64,000 nucleotides of DNA from CAZBXE01 sp964496125. Lineage in GTDB: Bacteria; Chlamydiota; Chlamydiia; Chlamydiales; CAZBXE01. Numbering within the stretch: the stretch's first letter is position 1; each line of letters opens with the position of its first letter. The position numbers and the translations under genes were made by a program. Location: NCBI GenBank assembly GCA_964496125.1, contig CAZBXE010000002.1, positions 124,001 through 188,000 on the forward strand, read 5' to 3'. The notes beneath the pieces were generated by a model. The model worked only from the letters and a program-made list of their open reading frames with translations, was not told where the DNA came from and did not search any database. Below are positions 8,600-16,485 of this stretch, piece after piece.

Positions 8600-9256
8600 T
8601 TACGCTTTCTTCTTTGCTGGTGTCAGATATACTAGACCATCACGTGGACCAGGAACGGCACCCTTGATGATGATGTAATGCTCGTCTGCATTTACCTCGA
8701 CAACCTTAAGATTATCAACGGTTACGCGGTCAAAGCCCATGCGGCTTGCTCTCTTACCCCCTGGGAAGCAGCGACCTGGAGTGGTACGCATCCCTGTAGA
8801 ACCAAGTGCTCTATGAGCTCTTGACACCCCGTGAGTAGCCCTACCGCCAGAGAAGTTGTGCAGTTTAATCGCACCCTGGAAGCCCTTTCCTTTTGAAATC
8901 GCCATAGCATCGACGTAGGTAACATCCTTAAAGGCGTCAACTGTAATCTCTTGACCAAGCGAAAATTCATCTTCATTTTCTATGCGATCTTCACAAAGAT
9001 ATCGGCATGCTGGTGCACCGGACTTTTTAAAGTGTCCAGCCATGGGCTTTTTTGTGCGTTTTGCAAGCCTTCTTGGATCGTTTGCGGTAATAGCGACAGT
9101 TCCAAGCTGAATGGCTGAATAACCATCGTTTGCTTCTGTTTTCACTTGCGTGACGAAGTGGGGTCTCACTTCAATAACGGTACATGCAAACGCCACACCC
9201 TTTTCATCAAAAAGCTGCGTCATTCCTCGTTTTTTACCCAACAATTTTCGCGTCAT
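8600..9256 (-). CDS. rplC: 50S ribosomal protein L3
   Basis: Assembly-initiator protein L3 (218 aa). It is the first gene of this operon; rpsJ does not precede it. The ATG giving MTRKLLGKKRGMTQLF is chosen because an AGGA Shine-Dalgarno sits about eight bases upstream; an in-frame start eight codons earlier is less likely. The L3 signature is present: AISKGKGFQGAIKLHNFSGG and THGVSRAHRALGSTGMRTTP. Confidence 0.96.
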   Translation of the reverse strand: MTRKLLGKKRGMTQLFDEKGVAFACTVIEVRPHFVTQVKTEANDGYSAIQLGTVAITANDPRRLAKRTKKPMAGHFKKSGAPACRYLCEDRIENEDEFSLGQEITVDAFKDVTYVDAMAISKGKGFQGAIKLHNFSGGRATHGVSRAHRALGSTGMRTTPGRCFPGGKRASRMGFDRVTVDNLKVVEVNADEHYIIIKGAVPGPRDGLVYLTPAKKKA

Positions 9257-9610
9257 ATCGTCTTCCTGTATGTTACACACATATTACGGGTTTGGTTTCA
9301 GAAACACACTCGGATGAAACACCAGTATTCACTGGGAACGCCTTGCTCAAGGCCCGATTGCGAGGGCTGAATTGAGGGAAAGGTTTGCAACCTATCCGTC
9401 CGTAATCTGAAAGGAAAAGAGTATCAAACATCTTTATTTTTACACAATAAAAATCTTACAGGGAATCCAAGAGACCAAACAACCCCTGTTTTAAGGCCAA
9501 TTTTTGGTCACTTTTGGGCTCAGCGCGGCCCTTTTTTTACACGAAGTAAAAATATTAATTGACAAGCAAATGTTATATTCAATTTTTTACTTGTTTTTGG
9601 TTTGTAAAAA
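9257..9610 (-). promoter_or_regulatory. Leader / promoter region of the S10-spc operon
   Basis: 354 bases without a credible protein gene separate rplC from the Inc-like gene at 9654. The operon promoter for rplC is expected here on the minus strand. An AT-rich stretch around 9540-9590 read on the minus strand contains TTGAAT and TAATAT 19 bases apart, a weak sigma66-like candidate. The part near rplC (9290-9420) is more GC-balanced and could be an untranslated leader. The exact promoter is not resolved by eye. A plus-strand hairpin at 9516-9538 is listed separately. Confidence 0.4.
9516..9538 (+). terminator. Orphan plus-strand terminator-like hairpin
   Basis: GGGCT, a six-base loop CAGCGC, and GGCCC are followed by seven T residues on the plus strand, the form of an intrinsic terminator. 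No plus-strand protein gene precedes it, so it either ends an unannotated small RNA or is chance. The stem is short (four GC pairs plus one GU). Confidence 0.35.
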
Positions 9611-9647
9611 AAACCTGATCTACCTCATCCGAGGTAGGTCAGGTTTT
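9611..9647 (-). terminator. Intrinsic terminator after the Inc-like cluster
   Basis: A strong hairpin with arms CCTGATCTACCTC and GAGGTAGGTCAGG around a four-base loop, with one mismatch pair. Read on the minus strand it is followed by a run of T (9605-9613). It lies seven bases beyond the stop of the gene at 9654 and so ends transcription of the fmt/Inc transcript before the ribosomal operon. Confidence 0.85.
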
Positions 9648-9653
9648 TATACT

Positions 9654-10571
9654 CTACGCAGCTAGGGGAACCCAGCTGGGTAGGCTTAGACGCAGAGAGC
9701 CAACCCTGCGCACCAGATTACCTAGCAAGGAAGGTGGCTCTGCCTTTACTCTCAAGGCTGCTTCTTGCTTTGCAATCTCGGCAGAAGCCTTCTCTAAGCC
9801 TTCGTTGATCGTCTTCGTTATGCCCATACTGTTTGAATATAGAGCGATGGCAAGAGACGCAAGAGGGCCGAGAAGAAGCGCAACATATGAACCAAGTGCA
9901 AACTTTCCAAGGTCGTGCATCGCGTCTAATACATGTTTACGTCCAAACTTGGATTTCTCACCTTTTTCATCATAAAAGTTTTCCTTAAGGATAAGCCCCA
10001 TGCCTACAAGACCGCAAAGAGCAGAGGTCGATGTACCCATATTTTTTAGCGAGGATAAGCCGCTGCCCCAAGGTTTTATTCCGAAAACAGATACCTTGCT
10101 CAGAACCTTGTTGTAGGATGTTAGGTCAACTACATTTTTCGCGTGAAACCAGTTTGCAACCTCGAATGACTGACCAAACGCAAGAGAAGCCTTTTTACCT
10201 ATGTATGTGTACCCTACTTGTTCTGTCATTTCTTTCCGGTTTGGCTTCTTTCCCTCGTAAATCTCTTTAAGCTCCTTAAAACGATCATAAAGGTTGAATG
10301 TCGACATTGTGCCGGCAACATCCTTAAATAAGGCTAGGTTTACTGCAACTGCAGCGCCTCCCGCGCCTGCAAAAAGAATCGCCTCGCAAATACTTACAAT
10401 CATCTTTGCGAGGTAATACATCCCTTTTCTTTCCGCAAGAAGCGAATGCATCACTTGATCAATGTAAATGACAGTGCGGCCCCATGCTGAAACCTTTGTA
10501 GATACAGGCATCGAAGAAGGAACGGACGTACCTGGAACGACACCTTGTTTAATTTGTAATGCTTGTGCCAT
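9654..10571 (-). CDS. Inc-like membrane protein (Cap1 position)
   Basis: A 305-residue protein of unknown exact function. Hydrophobic segments are seen at about residues 58-85 (LAKMIVSICEAILFAGAGGA and onward), 182-200 and 225-255, with a charged loop (ELKEIYEGKKPNRKEMTEQ) between. No signal peptide is evident, as expected of type III secreted Inc proteins. Between rplC and fmt, Chlamydia trachomatis carries CT529/Cap1, an inclusion-membrane protein, so by position this is its best counterpart. Sequence homology to Cap1 is not established here. It is 14 bases from the next Inc-like gene and ends at a strong terminator. Inc assignment is inference from hydrophobic pattern and locus. Confidence 0.6.
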   Translation of the reverse strand: MAQALQIKQGVVPGTSVPSSMPVSTKVSAWGRTVIYIDQVMHSLLAERKGMYYLAKMIVSICEAILFAGAGGAAVAVNLALFKDVAGTMSTFNLYDRFKELKEIYEGKKPNRKEMTEQVGYTYIGKKASLAFGQSFEVANWFHAKNVVDLTSYNKVLSKVSVFGIKPWGSGLSSLKNMGTSTSALCGLVGMGLILKENFYDEKGEKSKFGRKHVLDAMHDLGKFALGSYVALLLGPLASLAIALYSNSMGITKTINEGLEKASAEIAKQEAALRVKAEPPSLLGNLVRRVGSLRLSLPSWVPLAA

Positions 10572-10585
10572 TTTAGAGATCCTCC

Positions 10586-11395
10586 TTATTGTTGACTTGC
10601 CGCTTGTGTTGGACCATAAAAGTCAGCTCTTGCGACAGAGAGCGCACCCAATGTTGTAGCAACGATACCACAAAGAGCTACAAATGGAGCTCTATATCCG
10701 CTCAAAGACAAGAATTTGAGCACAAGCTCTGCTGTAGCGTTCGATACATCGTACATGTTCTTTGTGAAATCGTTATCAGATTTATACTTCCCCTTCGAAA
10801 CTCCATCTGTATCATCGCTGCTTGTTGCTTTCAGATACGCATTTGCAACTGCTAAAACGTAATAACCAATGACAAGAGTAATCAGGGTTGGAAACAAAGA
10901 TAATCTAGTTACAAAAGCAAAAGCGCGGAGACCGAATACAGAGGTATTTGCCAATTTACTTGCCACGCTTGATACATTTATCAATTTAAGAGAATCAGCA
11001 AAAGCCACTCCAGATAAAAAGTCTACAACCGTCAATACCATATTTTTGGAGGCATTGATAAGCCCGCCTTTTTCAAAGTCTCCCTTATACCCAAACCTCA
11101 AGAGATGTGAGAAGTCGTGACAAAGAAAACGCGTTCCATCAATCGTTCCTTCTACCATCTGCCAAGATGTCGCACAAGCGGCAAGAGCAGTAAAGGAAGA
11201 TGATAAAACCGAGCTTGCGAACATGGATACAAAAGTTGCAAGACGAACGAGCTGTCTCAGTCCATCTGCATTTCCTGCTACTGCTTGCGCGGCCAAAACT
11301 GGTCGGCTTAAAAGGTTGCCAATACCTTGTGGTTGTTTGGGTTGCACGCTATTACTTTGCGCCTGGCCATAAACTTTGAGAACTGATTCTGCCAT
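10586..11395 (-). CDS. Inc-like membrane protein, paralogue A
   Basis: A 269-residue protein with several hydrophobic stretches (about residues 50-75, 110-125, 150-180 and 240-262) and no cleavable signal peptide. It is clearly paralogous to the gene at 11565: shared blocks include the DFSHLL..GYK.DFEKGGLIN region, SLKL.NVS, and the C-terminal GALSVARADFYGP. A polar hinge (KATSSDDTDGVSKGKYKSDN) separates the two hydrophobic halves, resembling the paired-hydrophobic arrangement of Inc proteins. A GGAG Shine-Dalgarno precedes the ATG. Function unknown; inclusion-membrane location is inferred. Confidence 0.6.
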   Translation of the reverse strand: MAESVLKVYGQAQSNSVQPKQPQGIGNLLSRPVLAAQAVAGNADGLRQLVRLATFVSMFASSVLSSSFTALAACATSWQMVEGTIDGTRFLCHDFSHLLRFGYKGDFEKGGLINASKNMVLTVVDFLSGVAFADSLKLINVSSVASKLANTSVFGLRAFAFVTRLSLFPTLITLVIGYYVLAVANAYLKATSSDDTDGVSKGKYKSDNDFTKNMYDVSNATAELVLKFLSLSGYRAPFVALCGIVATTLGALSVARADFYGPTQAASQQ

Positions 11396-11564
11396 CGTTA
11401 TTCTCCTTACTTATGCAAATCAATGGTGACAGATTATAGCAAACTGAGAGAAAAGAGAAAACAGAAAACTAGGTGAAAGCAAGGGTTTTCTCCGCTAAAA
11501 CTCAAATAACCCCTCACAGTTATGTAAGAGTTAACATTTTGCATAAATAACAACTCATAGATCT

Positions 11565-12362
11565 TTAAGGATTCTTAATCTGAAGGGGCCCATAAAAATG
11601 CTCTCTGGCAACAGAAAGGGCGCCTAAAGAAGAAGCCACGATCCCTGTAAAGGCAACCGAAAAATTTCCAGCTCGGCTGCCAACAAGAAGGATAAGCCCA
11701 ATTTCGGATATAGCATTCGTGCAATCATAGAAATTTTTTGTAAAATCGTGTTCTGCGTCATACTCCTCATCTATTACCCCCCCAGAACGATCAGACTCAT
11801 CTGCCTTTAAGTAGCCGTGAATTGCTACCATGCAGTAGAACCCAAAGAGGAGAGTCTCCAAAATGGGGGCTAGGGAAATCGCTGCCACAGCTGCAAGAGG
11901 CCTAACTCCCAAAAGACTAACACGAGAGATCGCCAAAGCTACGTTGGAAAGATCTACAAGTTTCAAAGACGACAAATATTGGAGAGAGGCACAAAAGTCG
12001 GCCCCGGTCATCAAAACATGTTTTGTGAGATTGATAAGACCCCCTTTCTCATAGTCCTCCTTGTAACGAAAACCTAGAATATGGGAGAGATCATAACAAT
12101 AAAACCTGGTACAATCAATGAGCGCTTCCAGTCGATCCCAAGAAGCAGCACATAAAACAAGAGATGGGATGGGACTTGTAAGGACTGAGGCAGCAAAAAC
12201 TGCTACAAATAGAGCAAGGCGCACCATATGGCGTAAGCCATCGCTACTACTTGCCACACTTTGTATCGCCAAAACCTGGCAACAGACAAACTTCCCTAGG
12301 CAAGTCAGTTTTTGGACAGAACAGTCGGAGATTTCTTTTCGCCAAACAGCTTGAACAACCAA
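11565..12362 (-). CDS. Inc-like membrane protein, paralogue B
   Basis: A 265-residue membrane protein paralogous along nearly its whole length to the gene at 10586 (conserved YCYDLSHILGFRYKEDYEKG, NFYDCTNAISEIG, GALSVAREHFYGP). The pair arose by tandem duplication and then diverged considerably; the N-terminal 25 residues differ. The polar linker (ADESDRSGGVIDEEYDAEHD) is more acidic than in the paralogue. The gene is separated from paralogue A by 169 bases, where A may have its own promoter. Function unknown. Confidence 0.58.
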   Translation of the reverse strand: MVVQAVWRKEISDCSVQKLTCLGKFVCCQVLAIQSVASSSDGLRHMVRLALFVAVFAASVLTSPIPSLVLCAASWDRLEALIDCTRFYCYDLSHILGFRYKEDYEKGGLINLTKHVLMTGADFCASLQYLSSLKLVDLSNVALAISRVSLLGVRPLAAVAAISLAPILETLLFGFYCMVAIHGYLKADESDRSGGVIDEEYDAEHDFTKNFYDCTNAISEIGLILLVGSRAGNFSVAFTGIVASSLGALSVAREHFYGPLQIKNP

Positions 12363-12448
12363 GCATTACCTCAAAAATCAAAAGTTCATTCACTGTAGCA
12401 AAAAGGCAAAAAAATAACAATTTTAAAAAACAGTCTATTTAGTTGTGT

Positions 12449-12622
12449 ATATACACAAATAAGCTGAAAAGTTGGTTTCTGCCTGCGTCGGCCTAGCTCT
12501 CAATTTTTGCCCGCCTGCATTGCTAAGGTTTTTAACCTTAGCTTCTTCGGCGACGCTAAGCTTGCAAAAATTGAGAGCGCCTCCTTGGCATATTCCCAAC
12601 TTTTCAGCTTATTTGTGTATAT
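12449..12622. mobile_element. 174-bp MITE-like palindromic element, copy A
   Basis: The ends are perfect 27-bp inverted repeats (12449-12475 and 12596-12622) beginning ATATACACAAATAAGC. Inside lie a second inverted pair, GCTCTCAATTTTTGC (12496-12510) and its complement (12564-12578), and a central hairpin CTAAGGTT-TTT-AACCTTAG (12523-12541). The whole element can therefore fold into one long cruciform. It contains no transposase gene. Copy C (40204-40377) is the same element inverted, with a single base difference. The right end enters the 3' end of the Inc-like gene at 12609 and supplies its stop codon. Confidence 0.9.
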
Positions 12623-13337
12623 CTTTTGTCACAAATGGCATCTGATGGCTCATGTCGAATCCAATTTTGATAAGGTTTGTGGTACAAGAGGCAATGCTCA
12701 ACACCCTTATCGCAAGAGGATTGATCCCAACACAAAAGAAGGTTGTAGAGAGGATAGAAACAACAACATAGCCTATATTGGACACAGCACCGAGAAAGGC
12801 AGAAGCCCTAAGCGTTGAAGATGCTTCAAGCTGCGTTACATCGCCTGTTTGAAGCACCGCATTTGCCTCATGATAGCGATCAAGGTGTCGGGATAAATTC
12901 ATAAAAGAAGCTGATAAGAACAGCCCGCAGCCCAAGTTATTTAAAGCACGATAGAACACACCCGCCTCTACTACTTTTCTCCGATGCAAAGCAGCTGCCG
13001 TGCCACAGAGACCTGAACCAATATAAAGACCTGCCTTTACAAGATTGCAGTCTTCCCTTTTCTCCAGAGATTTAAGCCAGGCGCGCGTTGAACTTGTTGT
13101 TCTTTTCTGAATACCATCTTCTTCGTCTTTTTTGCCATGGGAAATAAATTCATGGATGGCGCTTCCAAACGGGGTACTGTGCAAGAGCACATCGAAATAA
13201 TGGAGAACAAAGTGTAAGACTTTTTGGACTAGAGGAAACATACCCCCTGAAATAAAATTGTCGAGCCCTAGGGCAGCGACAGGGAGCGCTCTTACAGCAA
13301 TAAGAGAACGGAACCCGAAATTTGCAACCAAATTCAC
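12609..13337 (-). CDS. Inc-like membrane protein coupled to fmt
   Basis: A 242-residue protein with hydrophobic segments at about residues 96-112, 128-146 and 176-215, and a charged central region (HGKKDEEDGIQKRTTSSTRA). The ATG overlaps the fmt stop by four bases, so it is translationally coupled to fmt. Its last codons (DIHK and the TAA) are encoded by the terminal inverted repeat of element copy A, so the native C-terminus has been replaced or trimmed. It is not obviously paralogous to the two genes downstream. Function unknown. Confidence 0.55.
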   Translation of the reverse strand: MNLVANFGFRSLIAVRALPVAALGLDNFISGGMFPLVQKVLHFVLHYFDVLLHSTPFGSAIHEFISHGKKDEEDGIQKRTTSSTRAWLKSLEKREDCNLVKAGLYIGSGLCGTAAALHRRKVVEAGVFYRALNNLGCGLFLSASFMNLSRHLDRYHEANAVLQTGDVTQLEASSTLRASAFLGAVSNIGYVVVSILSTTFFCVGINPLAIRVLSIASCTTNLIKIGFDMSHQMPFVTKDIHK

Positions 13338-14269
13338 GTAAACCTCAGATTGGATACTGGATAACCTCGCATAAATTCATCGGCTGAAATGGCGCCTTTT
13401 CCTTCAATTTGTAACTCTAAAATTTGGAGTGCACCCCTCCCACAAGCGACAACTAGCCCCTCTTTTCCAAACGAAAGAATCTCACCTGGCGCGCCTTTTT
13501 TGTGTTGTACTACCAAAGACTTTATGATTTTAATCCTCTTTTGTTCATCGCGGATGGTCACCCGGCAAAAATTGCCAGGGTAGGGGGTTGTGCCTCGAAT
13601 CAAATTGTGAAGCTTAAGAGCGTCCTCATCCCAATGGATCTCGCACTGTTCTAACTCGATCTTGGGTGCGTAAGTAACCAGGGTATGATCTTGGGGTGTT
13701 CTTACCGCAGTCCCACGCTCGAGGTCATTGATTGCCTGCAGTAAAGCAGATGAACCCGCCTTACAAAGAGCTTGCTCCAACTCTCCGGTTGTCATATTCT
13801 CCCCGATAGGGACAACAGCTGTCTGAATCACATCGCCTGCGTCCATTTTAGCTACCATGTGCATAATCGTGACACCCGACTCATGTTCTCCATTGATCAC
13901 GGCCCAGTGGATCGGCGCCGCACCGCGGTACTTCGGCAAAAGACTGGCATGGACATTGATACACCCCTTAGGTGGCATAACGAGCAAAGGTTTCTTCAAA
14001 ATCTCTCCATAGGCAACAACCACAAATAAATCGGCCTGATACGCTTCAATTTTTTTGTAGTTTTCCTCTGTAGAAACAACTTCTGGTTGGATGACTGGAA
14101 TTCCTCTGGCAAGAGCGACCTCTTTCACTGCCGTTGTTACAGGTGCGCCACTTCTACCCTTCGGACGGTCGGGCTTTGTGACTGCAAGAACAACTTGAGA
14201 GCCTGCCTGCATAAGATCGGTTAGAATGTCCGCTGCAAAACGGGGCGTGCCAAAAAAAACAATTTTCAT
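13334..14269 (-). CDS. fmt: Methionyl-tRNA formyltransferase
   Basis: Formylates Met-tRNA(fMet) for translation initiation, in the cytoplasm. It is 311 aa, normal length. Motifs: KIVFFGTPRFAADIL at the N-terminus, TKPDRPKGRS, the catalytic region with NVHASLLPKYRGAAPIHWAV, and ITIMHMV-like MDAGDVI; the C-terminal tRNA-binding domain follows. It lies directly downstream of lpxA with a four-base overlap, the same order as in Chlamydia. Confidence 0.97.
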   Translation of the reverse strand: MKIVFFGTPRFAADILTDLMQAGSQVVLAVTKPDRPKGRSGAPVTTAVKEVALARGIPVIQPEVVSTEENYKKIEAYQADLFVVVAYGEILKKPLLVMPPKGCINVHASLLPKYRGAAPIHWAVINGEHESGVTIMHMVAKMDAGDVIQTAVVPIGENMTTGELEQALCKAGSSALLQAINDLERGTAVRTPQDHTLVTYAPKIELEQCEIHWDEDALKLHNLIRGTTPYPGNFCRVTIRDEQKRIKIIKSLVVQHKKGAPGEILSFGKEGLVVACGRGALQILELQIEGKGAISADEFMRGYPVSNLRFT

Positions 14270-15099
14270 AAAATAAGCTCTTTTTCAGCTTCTCTTTCCT
14301 CTTCTAAAATCTCTTCCATCAGGTCTCTTGAAATGCCTCGTTTTGTGCCTTTACAAAAAGCGATCCAATGCAATATTTCTGGTAGGGGTTTTAATTCTGT
14401 CTCGATTTTATGCAAAGCCTCTTCTACTGATAAATTCGAACGGAACATCAGCTTAAACGCACGACTTAACTCAATACGCGTTTCGAGAGAAAAATTATGT
14501 CTTTTTAGGCCAACGAGATTCAACCCACCAAAACGGAAAGGAAGCCCTCCTCCAATCGTATACGGGGGAATATCTAGCCCCACACCGCTCATGCCGCCTA
14601 CCATCGCGTAGGCCCCAATACGAACATGTTGATGAACGGGGGTTACACCCCCAAGGATCGCATAATCTTCAATCGTGACATGGCCAGCTAAGGTTGCGCT
14701 ATTTGCCATCACAACATGATTGCCCACTTTACAGTTATGAGCAATGTGACAATAGGCCATAATTAAACAATTGTCCCCTACTTCTACACACTCTCCCTCA
14801 CCTAGGGAAGAATTAATCGTCACATACTCACGAATCTCACAATTCCTCCCTAGATTGACATACGTCTTTTCCCCTTTGTATCTTAAGTGTTGACATTTTG
14901 TGCCAATGCTTGCGTAGGGATAGATCGAAGTACCTGCTCCAATATGCGTATAACCGTCAATATACGCATGAGATTTAATCACTACATCATCTTCTAACAC
15001 TACATTTGCGTGAACAACAGCGTAGGGTTCAATCGTTACCCTTTCCCCAATCACGGCCCCTTTTTCCACTATCGCAGTGGGATGAATATTTTGTGTCAT
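14266..15099 (-). CDS. lpxA: UDP-N-acetylglucosamine O-acyltransferase
   Basis: First enzyme of lipid A synthesis: transfers an acyl group from ACP to UDP-GlcNAc. The 277 residues show left-handed beta-helix hexapeptide repeats throughout the first 190 (IHPTAIVEKGAVIGERVTIE onward), the catalytic His region AYCHIAHNCKVGNHVVMAN, and a helical C-terminus. It sits between fabZ and fmt in the lpxC-fabZ-lpxA-fmt operon. Confidence 0.97.
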   Translation of the reverse strand: MTQNIHPTAIVEKGAVIGERVTIEPYAVVHANVVLEDDVVIKSHAYIDGYTHIGAGTSIYPYASIGTKCQHLRYKGEKTYVNLGRNCEIREYVTINSSLGEGECVEVGDNCLIMAYCHIAHNCKVGNHVVMANSATLAGHVTIEDYAILGGVTPVHQHVRIGAYAMVGGMSGVGLDIPPYTIGGGLPFRFGGLNLVGLKRHNFSLETRIELSRAFKLMFRSNLSVEEALHKIETELKPLPEILHWIAFCKGTKRGISRDLMEEILEEEREAEKELIL

Positions 15100-15106
15100 G
15101 CTGCCT

Positions 15107-15562
15107 CTATATTTGTTCTTTGTGTACTAGAGCATAGCCCATTTCTACTTCAGCCGCGAGGTTGTCTCCGATAAACCCAAGCCCGCGTACCTTGCCACCT
15201 TTACTACCAAGCTGCAAAATCTCACACTGCATTTTCAACACATCTCCAGGCTTCACGGGCCGGCGAAACTTTGCATTATTGATATTCATTAAGACAGCAA
15301 TCTTACCAGTTTCTTGCTTCAGACTCACAAGTATGCCCCCCGTTTGTGCGAGCGCTTCTAGAATCAGCACCCCTGGCATGATAGGTGCATCTGGAAAATG
15401 ACCTTGGAAAAACTGCTCATTGATGGTTAGATTCTTCTGGCCTATGATCTCTCCTTTTTCAAGGTCGTAATGAAGAATTCGATCCACAAGGAGAAAAGGA
15501 TAGCGATGGGGCAAAATCTTAACTATCTCCTTAATATCCATGGTTCTACTTACGTCTGACAT
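15107..15562 (-). CDS. fabZ: 3-hydroxyacyl-ACP dehydratase
   Basis: Hot-dog-fold dehydratase of fatty acid synthesis (151 aa). It has ILPHRYPFLLVDRILHYD near the N-terminus and the active-site segment QGHFPDAPIMPGVLILEALA with the catalytic His and Glu. The start overlaps the lpxC end by 13 bases. In the lpxC-fabZ-lpxA cluster it balances acyl chains between membrane lipid and lipid A. Confidence 0.97.
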   Translation of the reverse strand: MSDVSRTMDIKEIVKILPHRYPFLLVDRILHYDLEKGEIIGQKNLTINEQFFQGHFPDAPIMPGVLILEALAQTGGILVSLKQETGKIAVLMNINNAKFRRPVKPGDVLKMQCEILQLGSKGGKVRGLGFIGDNLAAEVEMGYALVHKEQI

Positions 15563-16485
15563 GCAAAATTCTCCTTCATAATTGTACCGTATAACTTTTT
15601 GGCAAAGGCAATATTTGTCTCATGACCTGAGCGGATGGCTATCACATGCATACGTATCGAAAAACCAATCAAAGACAGATCACCAATTAAATCTAAGAGT
15701 TTATGCCTTGCCATCTCGTCAGGAAAACGCATGCCGCCTTGGCTAAACACAGCGTCCCTATGAATGATCACGGCATTGGCAAGACTTCCCCCCTTGATCA
15801 GTCCCAAGTCCATGAGCAAAGAAACCTCTTCGTAGGTTGAAAATGTCCTTGAACTTGCGATCTGCTGCTTGAACACCTCCGCGTTGATAGGAAATGTTAC
15901 AAACTGGGCGTGTAGTCTTGGGTGCTCGGGGTAGTGAAGCGTGTAACTGATCCGAAACTCATCTGCTGGCAAAGCCACTAAATGACAACTCCCCTCTGAG
16001 AAATAGACAGGTTGAGAGAGCTGAAAAGGCGACACAGTGCCCTCTTGAGAAACAACACCAGCACTTTCGATCATCTCGATAAAAACCTGCGAGCTTCCAT
16101 CCCCGATGGGCGGCTCCATATCGGAAATCTCGATCAAAAGATTGTCTATTTGGTAGGCAGACAAGGCTGCTAGCACATGCTCTACTGTATGGATGTAAAC
16201 CCCATCGATGCCAATCGTTGTGCTCCTACTTGTATTGACAACGTATTCAATGGACGCCGGAATCACAGGTTGTCCTTGTAGATCCACGCGGACAAATCGT
16301 ATGCCTGTCCCCAGTGAGGCAGGTCGAAAAGTGAGTGTGACAACTTTTCCTGTATGGATTCCAATCCCAGAAAAAGAGACTGCTTGTTCAAGCGTTTTCT
16401 GCGGTCTTCTGATTTTTGCCTCTCTGTTTAAAAGCAAGTATATTACGATCTTTTGCCCATTTTTGCAACTTCTGCAACAAGACAA
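15550..16485 (-). CDS. lpxC: UDP-3-O-acyl-N-acetylglucosamine deacetylase
   Basis: Zinc enzyme for the committed step of lipid A synthesis (311 codons from the ATG). Motifs: SFSGIGIHTGKVVTLTFRPA, the zinc-binding TVEHVLAAL, and HKLLDLIGDLSLIG. The start is uncertain: the ATG at 16485 overlaps the lnt end by 43 bases and adds about 25 residues relative to usual LpxC; a TTG near 16437 would begin close to NREAKIRRPQKTLEQ. The cluster context with fabZ and lpxA is standard. Confidence 0.95.
   Translation of the reverse strand: MSCCRSCKNGQKIVIYLLLNREAKIRRPQKTLEQAVSFSGIGIHTGKVVTLTFRPASLGTGIRFVRVDLQGQPVIPASIEYVVNTSRSTTIGIDGVYIHTVEHVLAALSAYQIDNLLIEISDMEPPIGDGSSQVFIEMIESAGVVSQEGTVSPFQLSQPVYFSEGSCHLVALPADEFRISYTLHYPEHPRLHAQFVTFPINAEVFKQQIASSRTFSTYEEVSLLMDLGLIKGGSLANAVIIHRDAVFSQGGMRFPDEMARHKLLDLIGDLSLIGFSIRMHVIAIRSGHETNIAFAKKLYGTIMKENFACQT

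Noticed and set aside
10586..12362. Possible resemblance of the Inc-like paralogues to Pex11-type membrane-shaping proteins
   Set aside because: Only general helix and Leu/Arg patterns agree; no specific motif could be aligned.
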